Shown here piece by piece: positions 1 through 10,012 of a stretch of DNA of 64,000 nucleotides. Where the stretch lies: positions 49,499,330 through 49,563,329 of the forward strand of contig NC_133935.1 of NCBI RefSeq assembly GCF_031877795.1, read 5' to 3'. The notes under the pieces are model-generated. The model did not search any database, had not been told where the DNA came from, and worked only from the letters and a program-made list of their open reading frames with translations. This DNA is from Strix aluco (Eukaryota; Chordata; Aves; Strigiformes; Strigidae). The position numbers and the translations under genes are program-made. Within the stretch, counting starts at the first letter, position 1, and each line of letters starts with the position of its first letter.

Positions 1-3000
1 CAAACCCAGAGTAGACAATACTAACGTACAGACAACAAGGAAGGCAGAGCCTAGAGAAAGAGGCAGAAAAACATCTTTTAAGAATTTCTTAACCCAAGTA
101 CTCATTACCACATTTCACATCTTCTCTTTTTTTTTTTTTTTTTTCCTCACTTCAGTCACCTGTTTTCAGAGTTAACTATTTTCTGTCCTTCCTAAGCACT
201 GGTTGTTTCAATAGATGTACTGGGGAATTCTTCAAACTTCAGTTATTTGATTTGTATCAGGGCTTGGAAAAGACCCAAACATTTATCCACTCTCAACAGG
301 GACTAAAGAGTTCTTTTTCCTAAAAGCATGTTTGCAAACACATTCTAAAGTGTAAACCATGTAGCTTTGTTTCCTGCACCTTCAGGCAGCCTCATCTTTC
401 TCTTGCTGCTCACAGGTTGGCTTTTTTTTCCAAGCAGCAGAATGAGATCACCAGCATTATCCCAGCTTCACCCCAAATCCAAAGCGACCGGTTTTGCCAG
501 TTTCAGTCAGCTGCTGCTTGGGAATGCAAATGCAGATGCAGACAGTAGCACTGGTTTTCTTTGTGGAAGAAAAGGCACCAAATTAGCACAGGCTCTATTC
601 CAAAAGCTGTGGAGGATAAGAGAGCTCGCCTTTCTTTCAAAAACTCCAACAGGAGTTTCAGAGCTATCAGACACATCACAACTACAAAGTCAATATGAAA
701 AATGGACTTTCCCCATCTCAGGGTACTGCCTGCACAAGAATCACCACCTCTTACTCTATTTCCAACCTGGATGAGGGTTGGATTCTCACCAGCCCTTTGC
801 TCTGCCTATCTACTTCTGGCTACCAAGTGTCTGAGATGGCTGTCAAGTCCAGGCTTGCACTGCTTACAAGCTCCACAGGCTTCACCAGTGACGCTCTACG
901 TTCCCTGAACCACAACTAATGGGCTTGGGAAGCTACAAAGGACTGTAGCCTTCTTAGTCCAGTACCAAACTGTTCATGGTACACAGAATCTCCATCAGCC
1001 TTTCATCTGAAACCAAAAGTCTGAGAGGTTTATAATTGTATCTCCCTTTTGCTTCTGCAGATGGGCCTGTAAATTCCAGAACCAACAACCTACACAGCTG
1101 ACAACCTGCATGGAGTTATGCGGTTTACTTATTATGTATTTTATTGCCTGTGCTCAAACCCATCTACACCTTCTAAGATTTATGTATTTTTATAACGCAC
1201 ATCTTTGAAAACTTGTTGATACACACATTTCTCCATAAAACATATTGAAGTAACAGGTAAGCTTGAACTCAAAGAACTAATCTTCCTCAATCTTCTGGCA
1301 ACATCAATTACAAAACAGCAAATGTTACAATGGGTTTTTTTTCCTCTCTCGGTAGTTTTTCATAACTTCAAAATCGCCACTACAATTCTGCTTTAACTTT
1401 GGTTTGCTGAGTTTATGGAAGTTGATGGCTATGCCAAAAACATTCACCTAACCTTTGAAGTAGAGCAGTAGGCAAAACAACAGAAAACCCACTTTTTTTT
1501 TTTGGCATGGGGAATGTTTGGGTTTTGGTTTTTTGTTTTGTTTTCACAAACGGGTTTAGGGACAAAAGTAGAACAGTAAATTACTATACTTCGTCTACAG
1601 ACCTGTAACAACATAGAAGTAGCACAAAACTGAGTCCACCCTGCTAATAAGAAGGCAAATCAACTGACAATTCCTTTGTGGTAACACTCAGCCAATGCAG
1701 TGGTCTATTTCAAGACCTTCTACAAGACTATAGGACTGAACACCACAGGAGCATACACCTCTTCTCAACCTTATCTTCCAAAAGCATCAAGACATTATGC
1801 AGTTGTATCATATTCCATCTTTGTAACAAAGTCACTTGGTGTGATATTAGCACCCTATAAAACTACCCAAGACATGTGCTTCAGCTATGTATTATGATTT
1901 TATTTTGAGCAAAACCGCAGAAAAAAGGATTTTGCTGTCAATCAGAATCTAAAAGCGTTTATAAAATTACTCTTAATAATAAAGCAATCACAATGGCCTG
2001 CTGAAATACTGCACAGGAATAAGATGTCTTTATCTGCTATTACTTGGCATAGATGAGGACAAGGAAGAAACAGTGTTCCGAAGTAGTAACTTAAAGAATA
2101 AATGTTACACTACATACCCCTTTCTTTACAGCACTTCTGGGCATGCCAGTTTCAGCCCTACTGTGTCTAACATGCTAGAGGCATATGGTATCAGGTGTAG
2201 AATGCTTCACTGCCTGTTTTGTTGACTACAGCCTAAGCATATGTACAAAAGGCCTTTTTTTTCCTTGATAAATGAATTCAACAGCATTCCTCTGTTCAGA
2301 ACTAAAAATAGTTGCTAATTATCACGATAACAATAATGCAGGATTATCATAATGGTTTTATTATGAGTATGGGTTTTATACACCAAAAAAAGAATAAGCC
2401 CTTGTCCTAAAGGGCTTGTGGCTCAACAAGAACTGTAGAAAAAACACACCACATGGATTTTTGGCTGCTGCCGTATCTGGTCTATATAACCTTGTTTTTT
2501 AAAAAGTTAACTTTGACTTTATACAGCAAATATTTTCACAGATAGAACTATGCCTCAAGAGTGATACCAATTCATAATTTTTTTCCTCCTGTCAGGACTA
2601 CACAGGTGCAGTGAGCCTGAATACTTCTGGCACACCCTGCATGTATTACGCATGTTGAAACCAAAAAGTCAATGCGTACTAAATTAAACTAAAGTGTACA
2701 CAAATGAGAGATGTGCCCAGAGGTACTGCAGTCCCCACAGCACAGTCACCTACTGTTGGAGCCCAAATTTCAGAGCCCCCCATTAAAAGTTAAGATAGCT
2801 TCATATTCCCCATAGACACAAGTTTTATGTAGAAGAAGAAACATCCAAAAAAATCTAGACATAGCAAAGTTCAGGTCATGATTGTATAGTTACTTCCACT
2901 CAAACGTGACGGCATTTCTGTGGCAATTTATTACATGAAAACACCGCAATAGGAAGGTATTTTCATTGTTTTTACCTACTTAAAAGCAGCTCCCTACAGT

Positions 3001-6000
3001 AAAAATTTGCAGCATGTGACCCACCACCAGCTCTTCATGTTAACAGTCCAGGAATCTCTGTTCCATTATAATGTAAATTAATTTTTTTAAAAAATTTAAA
3101 TTTAAAATTTTTAGGATTAAGACTGAAGGACTGATGCAAAAGTATATGGATAGACATTCATCTCTGGTGGCAAAAGAAAACAGGCTTACTGTAGGGAAAT
3201 CTTAGAAAGGGCTTGAAGAGGGAGGCACCGAATCACACACTGTAAATGAGTTGTTGTTACAGTACTAGACAGGAGGAGAAAAAGATTAAGACTGCTTTAC
3301 TGCAAGAGAAACAGGAAGAGTGCAGAATGCAGGGATACGTGCCAACTAAGAACAAAGATGGAGGTAGGCAGAAGACAGAGACAAGTGTCTGGGAGAGGGA
3401 CTCACAGACAGGTGGGGATTTACACGAGCAGAGCAGCAGGCAAGCAAGATAATCTCTACTGCAGTATGTCAAGTGGATGTAAGAACACCATAATGAACAG
3501 GAGAGAGCAAATGGAAAAAGGTTCCAATCATCAAGGCAAGAACTTAAAGCTTCAAAAGAGAAAGCAATGACTTTGGAGAGGAAAACAAAGAGGACAAGGA
3601 GTTGGAAATGACTTTATGTTTTCCACCATGAGCCAAAAAGATAGTCAGGGATGGAAGCAGACATGAATAAGTCTAGGATGAAGCCACCATTTTTTAAAAA
3701 ATAAACAAAACCTTTCCCTGGTACAATACACAACAGCCTGCTTAGCAACAAAGGCTGCTGTGATTGCAGAGACTGCAGCCAAAACCTCTGCCCTGTTATA
3801 TGAAGCCTGTGTAAAACAGCATCTTCTCCCCTTCTCCTCATGCTACTATATCTACCAAACAATGAAACTTCACATGAATGTGGGAGACCACAGTTTCACT
3901 AGAGGCTAGATCACACGACTCACTACCACAAGAAATATGACAGGTAGTGGATTTCTTCTCCATCTGAAATAGAAGAAAAACTTTTTAACTTAAGCAAAAA
4001 CCCATCTTCAATCCTAGTCTCCCTTCACAACTGATGTATATACAATGCACATGCTTACATCCAGCCACCGGCAAGTTCAACCATTTAAGCAAACTATACC
4101 TTCTGGAAGTTTGAGACACAAAGATAAATACTTTCAATGTTTTGCTATTACAGAAGTCAGACAGATACAACAGGGGTGAAAACAGAATAAGCAAATGAAC
4201 ACAAAGGAGAAAACGGTTTAAAAAAACTGAAATGTTCCATTTTAAATAGGTCTGATTGGAGGATGCAAAATCAATGGTTTCAATCACTCAGTGTCAGCTG
4301 AGGTCAGTAGGCCTGAAGTTTACAGAAAGATCACATAACAGATATAGCCCTTTTTTTTTTAAGGTTAAAATCCAGCATTCTGACGTCACATCTGATCCTT
4401 ACCGCAAAAAGTTATGTTAGCCAACCACAAAATAACCACCTACAACATTCAGCAAGGCAGCCTGAGGTATTTCTGCAATCATACCCAAGGCTAAATAAAT
4501 ACTGTAGAGTAGACTCTGTATCACAAAGGAAAGGCAGAGTTTGCAGCAGTCAGAATCTAAAGGGACATGAAACACAGCAATATAATCCTTGATCATTCCC
4601 GTGTGCTTCCATAAGTATTTCATCTCTATGTATATATATACACACATGTATCCATGCTATATATAAACCTGAACACCCCTTGCATGCTTTGATAAAGGCT
4701 TCATCTTTATATATGCATGCACAGACACTATACATAATACACACATACAGAGATATAAATCTATGTTTAAAAATACCAAAGTTCTGTACTTCCAAAATTA
4801 GTAAGTAGTCCCAGATATATAGCTGGACCACCACGCTTTCACAAATCCTAAATTAAGTCTGGACTCTGTTACATGTGGACCCGTAATTTGTAGGCCCATC
4901 TGCATGTGCGATTTCATGATCGGTGACCAGGCTGTTAGTACTACGTTCCTTCTTTTCTGTTTTTTATAAAAAAAAATTAAGCTGCTGCCAAAACTCTAAA
5001 ATCAACCAGCACTTAACTGGTATATGAATGTGAAAAAATTGGCCTTTGATGCTAATGAACAATTCAGATATATACCCTAGCTACATAAATATACAATGAT
5101 GCTGATCTGAAGTATGCAGCTCCGCCTTGAATTTGCACAATATTCACCATTCTTATTGAGAATATCATACATACGCTGATTTTTTTTAATTTAAGACAAT
5201 TCTTTCTATAAATGGATTTGAATGAGATGCTTTTACCCCTGAAGCTACATAGAAAGTCACTGAAACACTAATATCCAAATGCATAGTTTCACCTTCCACT
5301 AGCCCATAATCACATTACCATGTAAAGCTCTGCCATATGTTTACGAAGATAGTATGTGAGTATCCATGAAGAACTCATTAATTCTAAGAAAAGTATGCCA
5401 TCAATGCCTTTCACGGTCAGTATGAAACCTTTCATAATTTAAAAGGAAATGTATGTAATAAAAATTTCAGATATTTAGTGTTAACATGACAGCATATAGA
5501 CCCCTCTCTATTCTCTCATGCCTTCGGGACAGAGATACCCTCTCTCATCCATATATAGTGGCATACTTGGGAAGTTTCATTCCTAGTAGATTAACTAGGA
5601 GTGGGAGATAATGTGAGATATCACAGAACCGGAAAATAACATCCCTTTCATGCCATCAGCGCTTACTTCTTTAGGTAAACTACTGCAGCAATAAAATCGG
5701 ATTCATCCAATCATTGTCCCCGAGTACAGCGATAGCTATTTCTAGGGAAGGCAGCTATCGGCCTGAGCTAATCAGACATACAAGGGAAGAGCAGCCTTCA
5801 TTTTTCACCACAGTTCATGCGACCCTTTAAGCACAGTGACTAACCTCATCGCCAAAATAATGTCATCTCAAAAAATGCATTTACCAGAACAGCTCCTCTG
5901 TGTGAGTGTGGAAGATCGAATTTGTCACTGAAAATGAGACACAAAACCAGACTGAAGGGGGGCTGGGGAGAGGGAAGGGAGAAATCTGCTTCTCAGTGCA

Positions 6001-6286
6001 GTCACAGGGTTCCAGCCTCACAACAAACGGGCACATTTGATCGGAGTCTGCAGAAATTAAATACACTTTCTTAAGCACCAAGCGCCTCGTTAGGCGGGAC
6101 GGGCGGGGCGTCCGCGGCGGCGGGGCCCCTGCCCTCTCCCGCCCGGTGTGCCCGTGAGGGCTCGGTCTCACCGCGGGGAACACCCGGCGAAAGCAGAGAG
6201 GCGGTGGCGCGGCAGGCCCCGGGGCCGGACGCCCCTTCCCTTCCCCGCCCTGGCCCCTCCCGCCCCGGCCCCCCGCCCCGGCTCAC
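1..6286 (-). other. DYRK2: DYRK2 intron 2 (partial; continues past the left edge)
   Basis: This sequence follows the GTGAGC donor of exon 2 (plus positions 6281-6286) on the minus strand and reaches the window edge without an acceptor I can assign. Away from the CpG island it is AT-rich. No reading frame here resembles the DYRK2 kinase domain, which in vertebrates lies mostly in one large downstream exon, so that exon must be left of position 1. Visible content is simple sequence only: a poly-T run at 126-143, T-rich tracts near 1490-1545, an AT palindromic patch near 3070-3112, a purine-rich stretch near 3270-3570 and a short TA/CA tract at 4629-4650. I recognise no intact transposon in it. 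Confidence 0.85.
4629..4650. repeat. Short TA/CA tract in DYRK2 intron 2
   Basis: Alternating TA units followed by CACACA, about 22 bases in total. Confidence 0.7.
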
Positions 6287-6423
6287 CGTGTGGGAGGCGT
6301 TGCTGGCCCTGAGCGGCGGCAATGCGAGGGGTGACGGCGGGCCGGTCCCAGCTCCTGCCCGGGAGAGCCCGGCTCCGGTGCCCGGGGAAGACTGCAGCGG
6401 GCGGCCGCTGTCCCCTGCCCTGC
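6287..6423 (-). CDS. DYRK2: DYRK2 coding exon 2 (N-terminal residues 19-64)
   Basis: On the minus strand a pyrimidine-rich tract ending CTCTCCGCAG runs up to position 6424, and the exon opens at 6423. The first two bases complete a Gly codon begun in exon 1, and 45 further codons follow. They include GDSGRPLQSSPGTGAG and then GTGPPSPLALPPLRASN, which match human long-isoform DYRK2 (GDSAVRQLQASP..., GTGPPSPIALPPLRASN) apart from a few substitutions. The exon ends in ...His-Thr at phase 0, directly before a GTGAGC donor, where I recall the human protein continuing with IGGSKHT. This is the Pro/Ser-rich disordered segment ahead of the DYRK-homology box and kinase domain. DYRK2 is a Ser/Thr kinase that autophosphorylates its activation-loop tyrosine; it acts in p53 signalling and as a scaffold of the EDVP ubiquitin ligase (established knowledge). 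The alanine run near the end of the human segment is shortened here to Ala-Ser. Confidence 0.93.
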
Positions 6424-7186
6424 CTGCGGAGAGCAGAGGGGGTGAGCGCGGAGGGCAGCGGCGGCCCCTCAGGCAGCGAGGCCGTCGGGGCGGCGGCGGC
6501 CCGCGGCCCCGGCTCTTCGCCGGCACCGCCGCCCGCCTCGCTTCAGGCAGAAGCCATTAAAAGCTAATCACCGCCGCGACGCACACACACACCGATCCAG
6601 CTAATAGCGCGGGCGGGCCATGCTCGCCCAGCTAAACCCTTCATCCGAGATTAACCCGCCACCGGCAGGCGCCTAACCGGGAGAACAAGCCGGCTCTGCC
6701 CCGCACACGCCTCGGGGCTGGACGGCCGCCCGACCCCCCCCGCGAGCCGTCTGGCCCGCCGAAGGCCCGGCGCCGCCGGGGACCCGCCTGGAGTTCACAA
6801 GTCTGCAGCGGGAGAGGAGACGAGCACCGCTGCCCCCTGTCAAAAGCGGCCGCTCCGGCAAACGCACCGCTCCCCAATTTTTCCCGGGTCGTTCTCCCCC
6901 ACCTCTTCGCCAAGACGAACTGACCACCCCGCACGACAGCAGCCCGGGGCCGAACCCGCAGCCCCCCGGGCTCGGTTGCCGGGGGGAGGGTGGATCATTG
7001 TTCCGTCACGCACGGCCCCGTTGCGGCGGCAGCTGCGGGGGCAGCCGCGGGGCGGCCGAGCCTTCCCCCCTCCCCCCGCCCCCCCCGTCCCGTCCCGCAG
7101 GCCCGGCCCGGCCCAGCGCGGCAGGGGCGGCGCGGGGGGGAGCCCGCAGCCCGTCGCGGTGGCGATCGCGGCGGCCCTGTTCTTAC
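6424..7186 (-). other. DYRK2: DYRK2 intron 1 (763 bp, GT-AG)
   Basis: The donor GTAAGA occupies plus positions 7181-7186 read on the minus strand, and the acceptor CCGCAG ends at 6424. The intron is very GC-rich and lies wholly inside the CpG island. The reading frame entering from exon 1 stays open for more than 300 bases past the donor, to 6840, so an unspliced message would make a chance basic/proline-rich extension of about 133 residues in total. That open frame is a consequence of base composition, not evidence for coding. A CRE-like half-site (CGTCA on plus, 7004-7008) lies in it. Confidence 0.88.
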
Positions 7187-7241
7187 CGGCCGGGTAGGCA
7201 GCACCAGCGGCGGCGCTAGCTGAGGGTTTTCTGGTTAACAT
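7187..7241 (-). CDS. DYRK2: DYRK2 coding exon 1 (start codon, residues 1-18 plus one base)
   Basis: The minus-strand ATG at 7241-7239 begins MLTRKPSASAAAGAAYPA and then one base of a split Gly codon before a GTAAGA donor. Human long-isoform DYRK2 begins MLTRKPSAAAPAAYPTG in the same phase, so the first eight residues are identical and the junction position is conserved. Joining to exon 2 gives 192 bases and 64 codons, against 66 in human as I recall. The start has G at -3 and T at +4, an adequate context. This exon exists only in the long isoform; the shorter human form (528 rather than 601 residues) starts at a methionine encoded in exon 3. Differences from human are confined to the alanine/glycine-rich part. 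Confidence 0.94.
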
Positions 7242-7273
7242 GGCCGCTGGAGAGGAGGGAGAGGAAAAGGCAT
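7235..7273 (-). CDS. Short upstream ORF overlapping the DYRK2 start codon
   Basis: An ATG at 7273-7271 on the minus strand opens a 12-codon frame (MPFPLPPLQRPC) that stops at TAA 7237-7235. The stop lies just past the DYRK2 ATG (7241-7239), which sits in a different frame. The upstream ATG has G at -3. If the transcript starts upstream of 7273 and is not spliced in between, ribosomes using this ATG would bypass the main start or have to reinitiate. Whether it is transcribed or translated is unknown. It could be absent from mRNA if the splice-acceptor-like sequence beside the ATG is used. Confidence 0.4.
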   Translation of the reverse strand: MPFPLPPLQRPC

Positions 7274-7430
7274 GTCAGGGCGGCTCTCCTCCGCTGCTCC
7301 TCGGCCTCTCCGGTCGGCGCCTGCCTCTCTTCTCCGATCAGCTACACCCAGACCCAGACACGTCCTCCGCTGCATCCCCCCGGCCCCGGGCCGGCCGGAC
7401 ACACTCTCCAACGGCCCGCCGTCGCCTCCC

Positions 7431-7470
7431 GCCGCCGCAGCAGCAGCAGCAGCCGCGCCGCCGCCGCAGC
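7431..7470. repeat. GCC/CAG trinucleotide tract
   Basis: Five CAG units (7438-7452) are flanked on both sides by GCC/GCG triplets. On the DYRK2 strand these read as CTG and GGC and probably fall in the 5' UTR or core promoter. Short GC-rich triplet runs like this are prone to length variation. Confidence 0.7.
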
Positions 7471-7602
7471 CCCCGGCCCAAGCTCATCACCTCCCCCGTC
7501 CCCGCCCCGGTCGCCCCGGTCCCCTCACACGGAGGAGGGGGCAGCAGAAGGCGGCCGGACAGGGCCCTCCTCCCCGCGCGGCGGAACCGGGACAAACAGC
7601 GC

Positions 7603-7607
7603 ATTGG
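7603..7607 (-). promoter_or_regulatory. CCAAT box (NF-Y type)
   Basis: The plus strand reads GCATTGGAG, giving CTCCAATGC on the gene strand about 360 bases upstream of the DYRK2 start codon. CCAAT boxes usually lie 60-100 bases upstream of a start site (established knowledge), which would place initiation near 7500-7540. This is a short motif and could be coincidental. Confidence 0.35.
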
Positions 7608-7907
7608 AGGGGCAGTCCCCGCCCCGTCGACCGCCTTCCCTCCCTCCGTCCCGCCCTGCCACCTCCCCCGCCCCCCCTACCACCTTCCCCCCCTGCCCTA
7701 CCGCTCCCCTGAGCGGCGGCGGCGCGGCCCGCCGCTCCCGCCGGCCGCTCGCACGGTCCCTCAGCGCCGGTGGGCAGCGCGCCCCGGGCCCGCCCTGGCC
7801 TGACCAACGGCCGCCCCGCGTCGGGCCCGGGCCGCGGGGAGGGGGGCGCGCGTGTCCGCCCGGCCGTTGGTCACCCCGCGCCACACACACACACCCCGGG
7901 GCCACCA

Positions 7908-7917
7908 GCCATCTTGG
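7908..7917 (-). promoter_or_regulatory. YY1-like motif
   Basis: On the gene strand the sequence reads GCCAAGATGGCTGG, close to the YY1 core AAGATGG. Such sites often lie at or just downstream of start sites in CpG-island promoters, so it may mark a more distal DYRK2 start or a regulatory site. The evidence is the motif alone. Confidence 0.3.
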
Positions 7918-7965
7918 CCGCCGGAGGCAGCCTGCGCCTCTCCCCGTCACCCCTCCGGCCTGTGC

Positions 7966-7995
7966 GGGGCAGGGGCAGGGGCAGGGGCAGGGGCA
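7966..7995 (+). repeat. (GGGGCA)5 tandem hexamer array
   Basis: Five uninterrupted copies of GGGGCA lie on the plus strand about 730 bases upstream of the DYRK2 start codon, near the edge of the CpG island. Five closely spaced G4 runs with two-base CA spacers fit the canonical G-quadruplex rule on the plus strand, with C-runs on the gene strand. Confidence 0.9.
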
Positions 7996-8080
7996 GGCCG
8001 CCCGCCCCAACAGCGCCCGTGTGTGCGGCGGGGAGGGGGCCGGTGGGGGGTATGGGGAGAGAAGTCGGGGGCCAGGCAGC

Positions 8081-9440
8081 GAGGGTCACTTGTGACAGAC
8101 TGGAAGGACAGAGGTGACACCGTGGGAGGAAGGATAAATAACTTGAAACGCGTAATGGGATCAAAACTTTAAAAATGGCAGTGAAGGAGAACAGCTTTTG
8201 GGATTGCCCTGGAATCATAACTGCCTCAAACTGGAATGAGGGAAATGAGAGTGCGGGGGGGGGCGTTATTTGCCTTGTTTTCTAAACTGTACAACGTGCT
8301 TTGTGGAGTACAATCCTTTGAATTCCTGGTTTGTCAGTTTGAACGTCATTAAGAGCCAAAAATAGATATCTGAACATTTGCTCAGCTTGGGACAGCGTTG
8401 AAATGAACTCTCCTACCTACGCTCAAATCTTTTTGAAGTCTGTACAGACCATGCATATTTTCCTTTTGGAAACAGCTAGTAGAGATGTAGACAGACCATC
8501 TCATCCCCTTTCACAGAAAAAGACAGATAAATAAATCTCCCCTTTTCCCATGTTTTAAAAAAAAATCTATTCCCTGCTGCCAGAGAGGAAGACTTTGCCT
8601 CTTCCAGTACCACAGATATATGCATAAACTAAGACATTTCCTGTACTGTTACAAAGAAATAAACAATTTCCCTAACCCCGCCTGTCACACACAGAAAACA
8701 ATCATACCTTCTCCCACCCACATGCACCTAATCTCTTCCCTTCACTGTAGCAGAAAGAAAGCTTTGTCTTCCTCAATATCCCCCCAGACATCCACCCACA
8801 CTCCCAGTGTCCCTTCCCCTTGGCTGCCAGGTGTATAAATGCTGGGTTTGGATTACTCACAGTATTTTCCCGTCACTTTTCCAAGCAGTGTGTGCACATC
8901 AAAAGAATCCAAATATCAAATATCAAATGCTGTGATAATATTAGTGTTCTTTGTGAGATACCTTAAATGTTTCAGGAATGGCAAGAAAAAGATACTTTTC
9001 TAGTTAGTCTAAGGAGGGGAAGGGGGAAGAAGCTTTTCACATTCAAGCTAGATAAGAAAAAGTTGATATCAATTATCTTTTTGTAGGGCTTGCAGGAGTT
9101 CTTCATCTTAAATGATGTGTCTTCTTTGACTGTCAAAATCACAGATGGCTTTATGCATGTTCTGGAGTTAGTTACACCTAAACACTTAGGTAGGAGAAAG
9201 CCCCTGTTTCAACCCCTTTATGGTCAGGTATACCCATTCACAGTATGCCTTCCACAACTTGTTCACACAATCTTGGACCAATATGAATACTATGTGAAAA
9301 ACAGTTAGTCTATCACATAGTAAACAATCTTTTAATTAAGTCAGTGGGAACACATTATATTGGTACCTGTCCAGCTATTCCGTTTCTAAAACTGTGTGCC
9401 TTGTAAACTTTCTGCATTAGTCTTTAAGCCTCTGAGTGGT
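8081..9440. other. Upstream flank of DYRK2, no gene seen
   Basis: Unique AT-rich sequence between the CpG island and the solo LTR. There is a short G-run near 8257-8265. Otherwise I recognise no repeat family, exon or RNA gene here. Reading frames are all short (74 codons or fewer). Confidence 0.6.
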
Positions 9441-10012
9441 TGTGCTGGTTTTGGGTGCCCTAGAGTTAGTTTTCTTCATAGTAGCTAGTATGGGGCTATG
9501 TTCCGGATTTGTGCTGAAAACAGTGTTGGTAATACAGAGATGTTTTCAGTATTGCTGAGCAGTGCTTACACAGAGTCAAGGCCTCTTCTGCCTCTCACCC
9601 CACCCTACCAGCGAGCAGGCTGGGGGTGCGCAAGGAGTTGGGAGGGGACACAGCCAGGACAGCTGACCCCAACTGACCAGAGGGATATCCCAGACCATAT
9701 GGCATCATGCTCAGCATATAAAGGTGGGGGAAGAAGGAGGAAGGGGAGGACATTCAGGGTGATGGTGTTTGTCTTCCCAAGTAACCGTTATCCGTGATGG
9801 AGCCCTGCTTTCCTGGAGATGGCTGAACACCTGCCTGCCGATGGGAAGTAGTGAATATCTTCTTTTGCTCTGCTTGTGCACGCGGCTTTTGCTTTAGCTA
9901 TTAAACTGTCTTTGTCTCAGCCTACGAGTTTTCTCACTTTTCTCATTCTGTCCCCCATCCCACTGGGAGGGAGTGAGCGAGCAGCTGTGTGGGGCTTAGT
10001 TAAACCGTGACA
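9441..10012 (+). mobile_element. Solo LTR of an avian endogenous retrovirus (ERVL-like), 572 bp
   Basis: The element begins TGTGCTGGTTTTGG and ends CCGTGACA, so it has the TG...CA termini of an LTR. It carries a TATA box (CATATAAAG, 9715-9723) and an ATTAAA polyadenylation signal (9900-9905) in the expected order for plus orientation. It is flanked by GTGGT (9436-9440) and GTGGG (10013-10017), a 5-bp target duplication with one mismatch; five bases is the length used by ERVL/class III elements. I recall this LTR family as abundant in neoavian birds, but I cannot name the subfamily securely. No internal gag, pol or env region follows, so recombination between two LTRs has left a solo copy. It lies about 2.2 kb upstream of the DYRK2 start codon, pointing away from the gene. 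Confidence 0.88.

Larger units (their letters stand above)
7242..7620 (-). promoter_or_regulatory. DYRK2: Probable DYRK2 5' UTR and proximal promoter (TSS not fixed)
   Basis: This sequence lies immediately upstream of the DYRK2 start codon on the minus strand, in the most CpG-dense part of the island. There is no TATA box near a plausible start site. Multiple GC boxes (for example CCCCGCCCC near 7500 and 7620) and one CCAAT box oriented with the gene (ATTGG on plus at 7603-7607) suggest a dispersed, TATA-less housekeeping-type promoter starting somewhere between about 7300 and 7580. The exact start cannot be read from sequence alone. The right boundary given here is set by the CCAAT box. Confidence 0.6.
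6080..8080. promoter_or_regulatory. CpG island spanning DYRK2 exons 1-2 and promoter
   Basis: GC content and CpG frequency jump sharply near 6080 and fall back near 8080, against an AT-rich CpG-poor surround. The island covers exon 2, intron 1, exon 1, the 5' UTR and several hundred bases upstream. Several GC-rich overlapping frames stay open across it on both strands (up to 187 codons), which is expected from low stop-codon frequency and does not indicate extra genes. Its extent to the right of exon 1 could also support divergent non-coding transcription on the plus strand, but nothing in the sequence proves that. Confidence 0.9.

Noticed and set aside
1..6286. Search for the DYRK2 kinase exon in the left part of the window
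   Set aside because: No frame shows kinase motifs (glycine loop, HCDLKPEN, DFGSS); the exon must lie outside the window.
6071..6526. 151-codon minus-strand frame taken as one CDS
   Set aside because: Only 6287-6423 matches DYRK2. The flanks are the read-through of intron 1 and intron 2 sequence, bounded by good splice sites.
6840..7241. 133-codon minus-strand frame from the DYRK2 ATG taken as one CDS
   Set aside because: Similarity to DYRK2 stops exactly at the GTAAGA donor after 18 codons; the remainder is intron 1.
7240..7803. 187-codon plus-strand open frame in the CpG island
   Set aside because: It is antisense to DYRK2 exon 1 and its promoter, rich in Pro/Arg/Ala, and overlaps equally long frames in other phases on both strands. 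GC-rich sequence has few stop codons, so such frames are expected.
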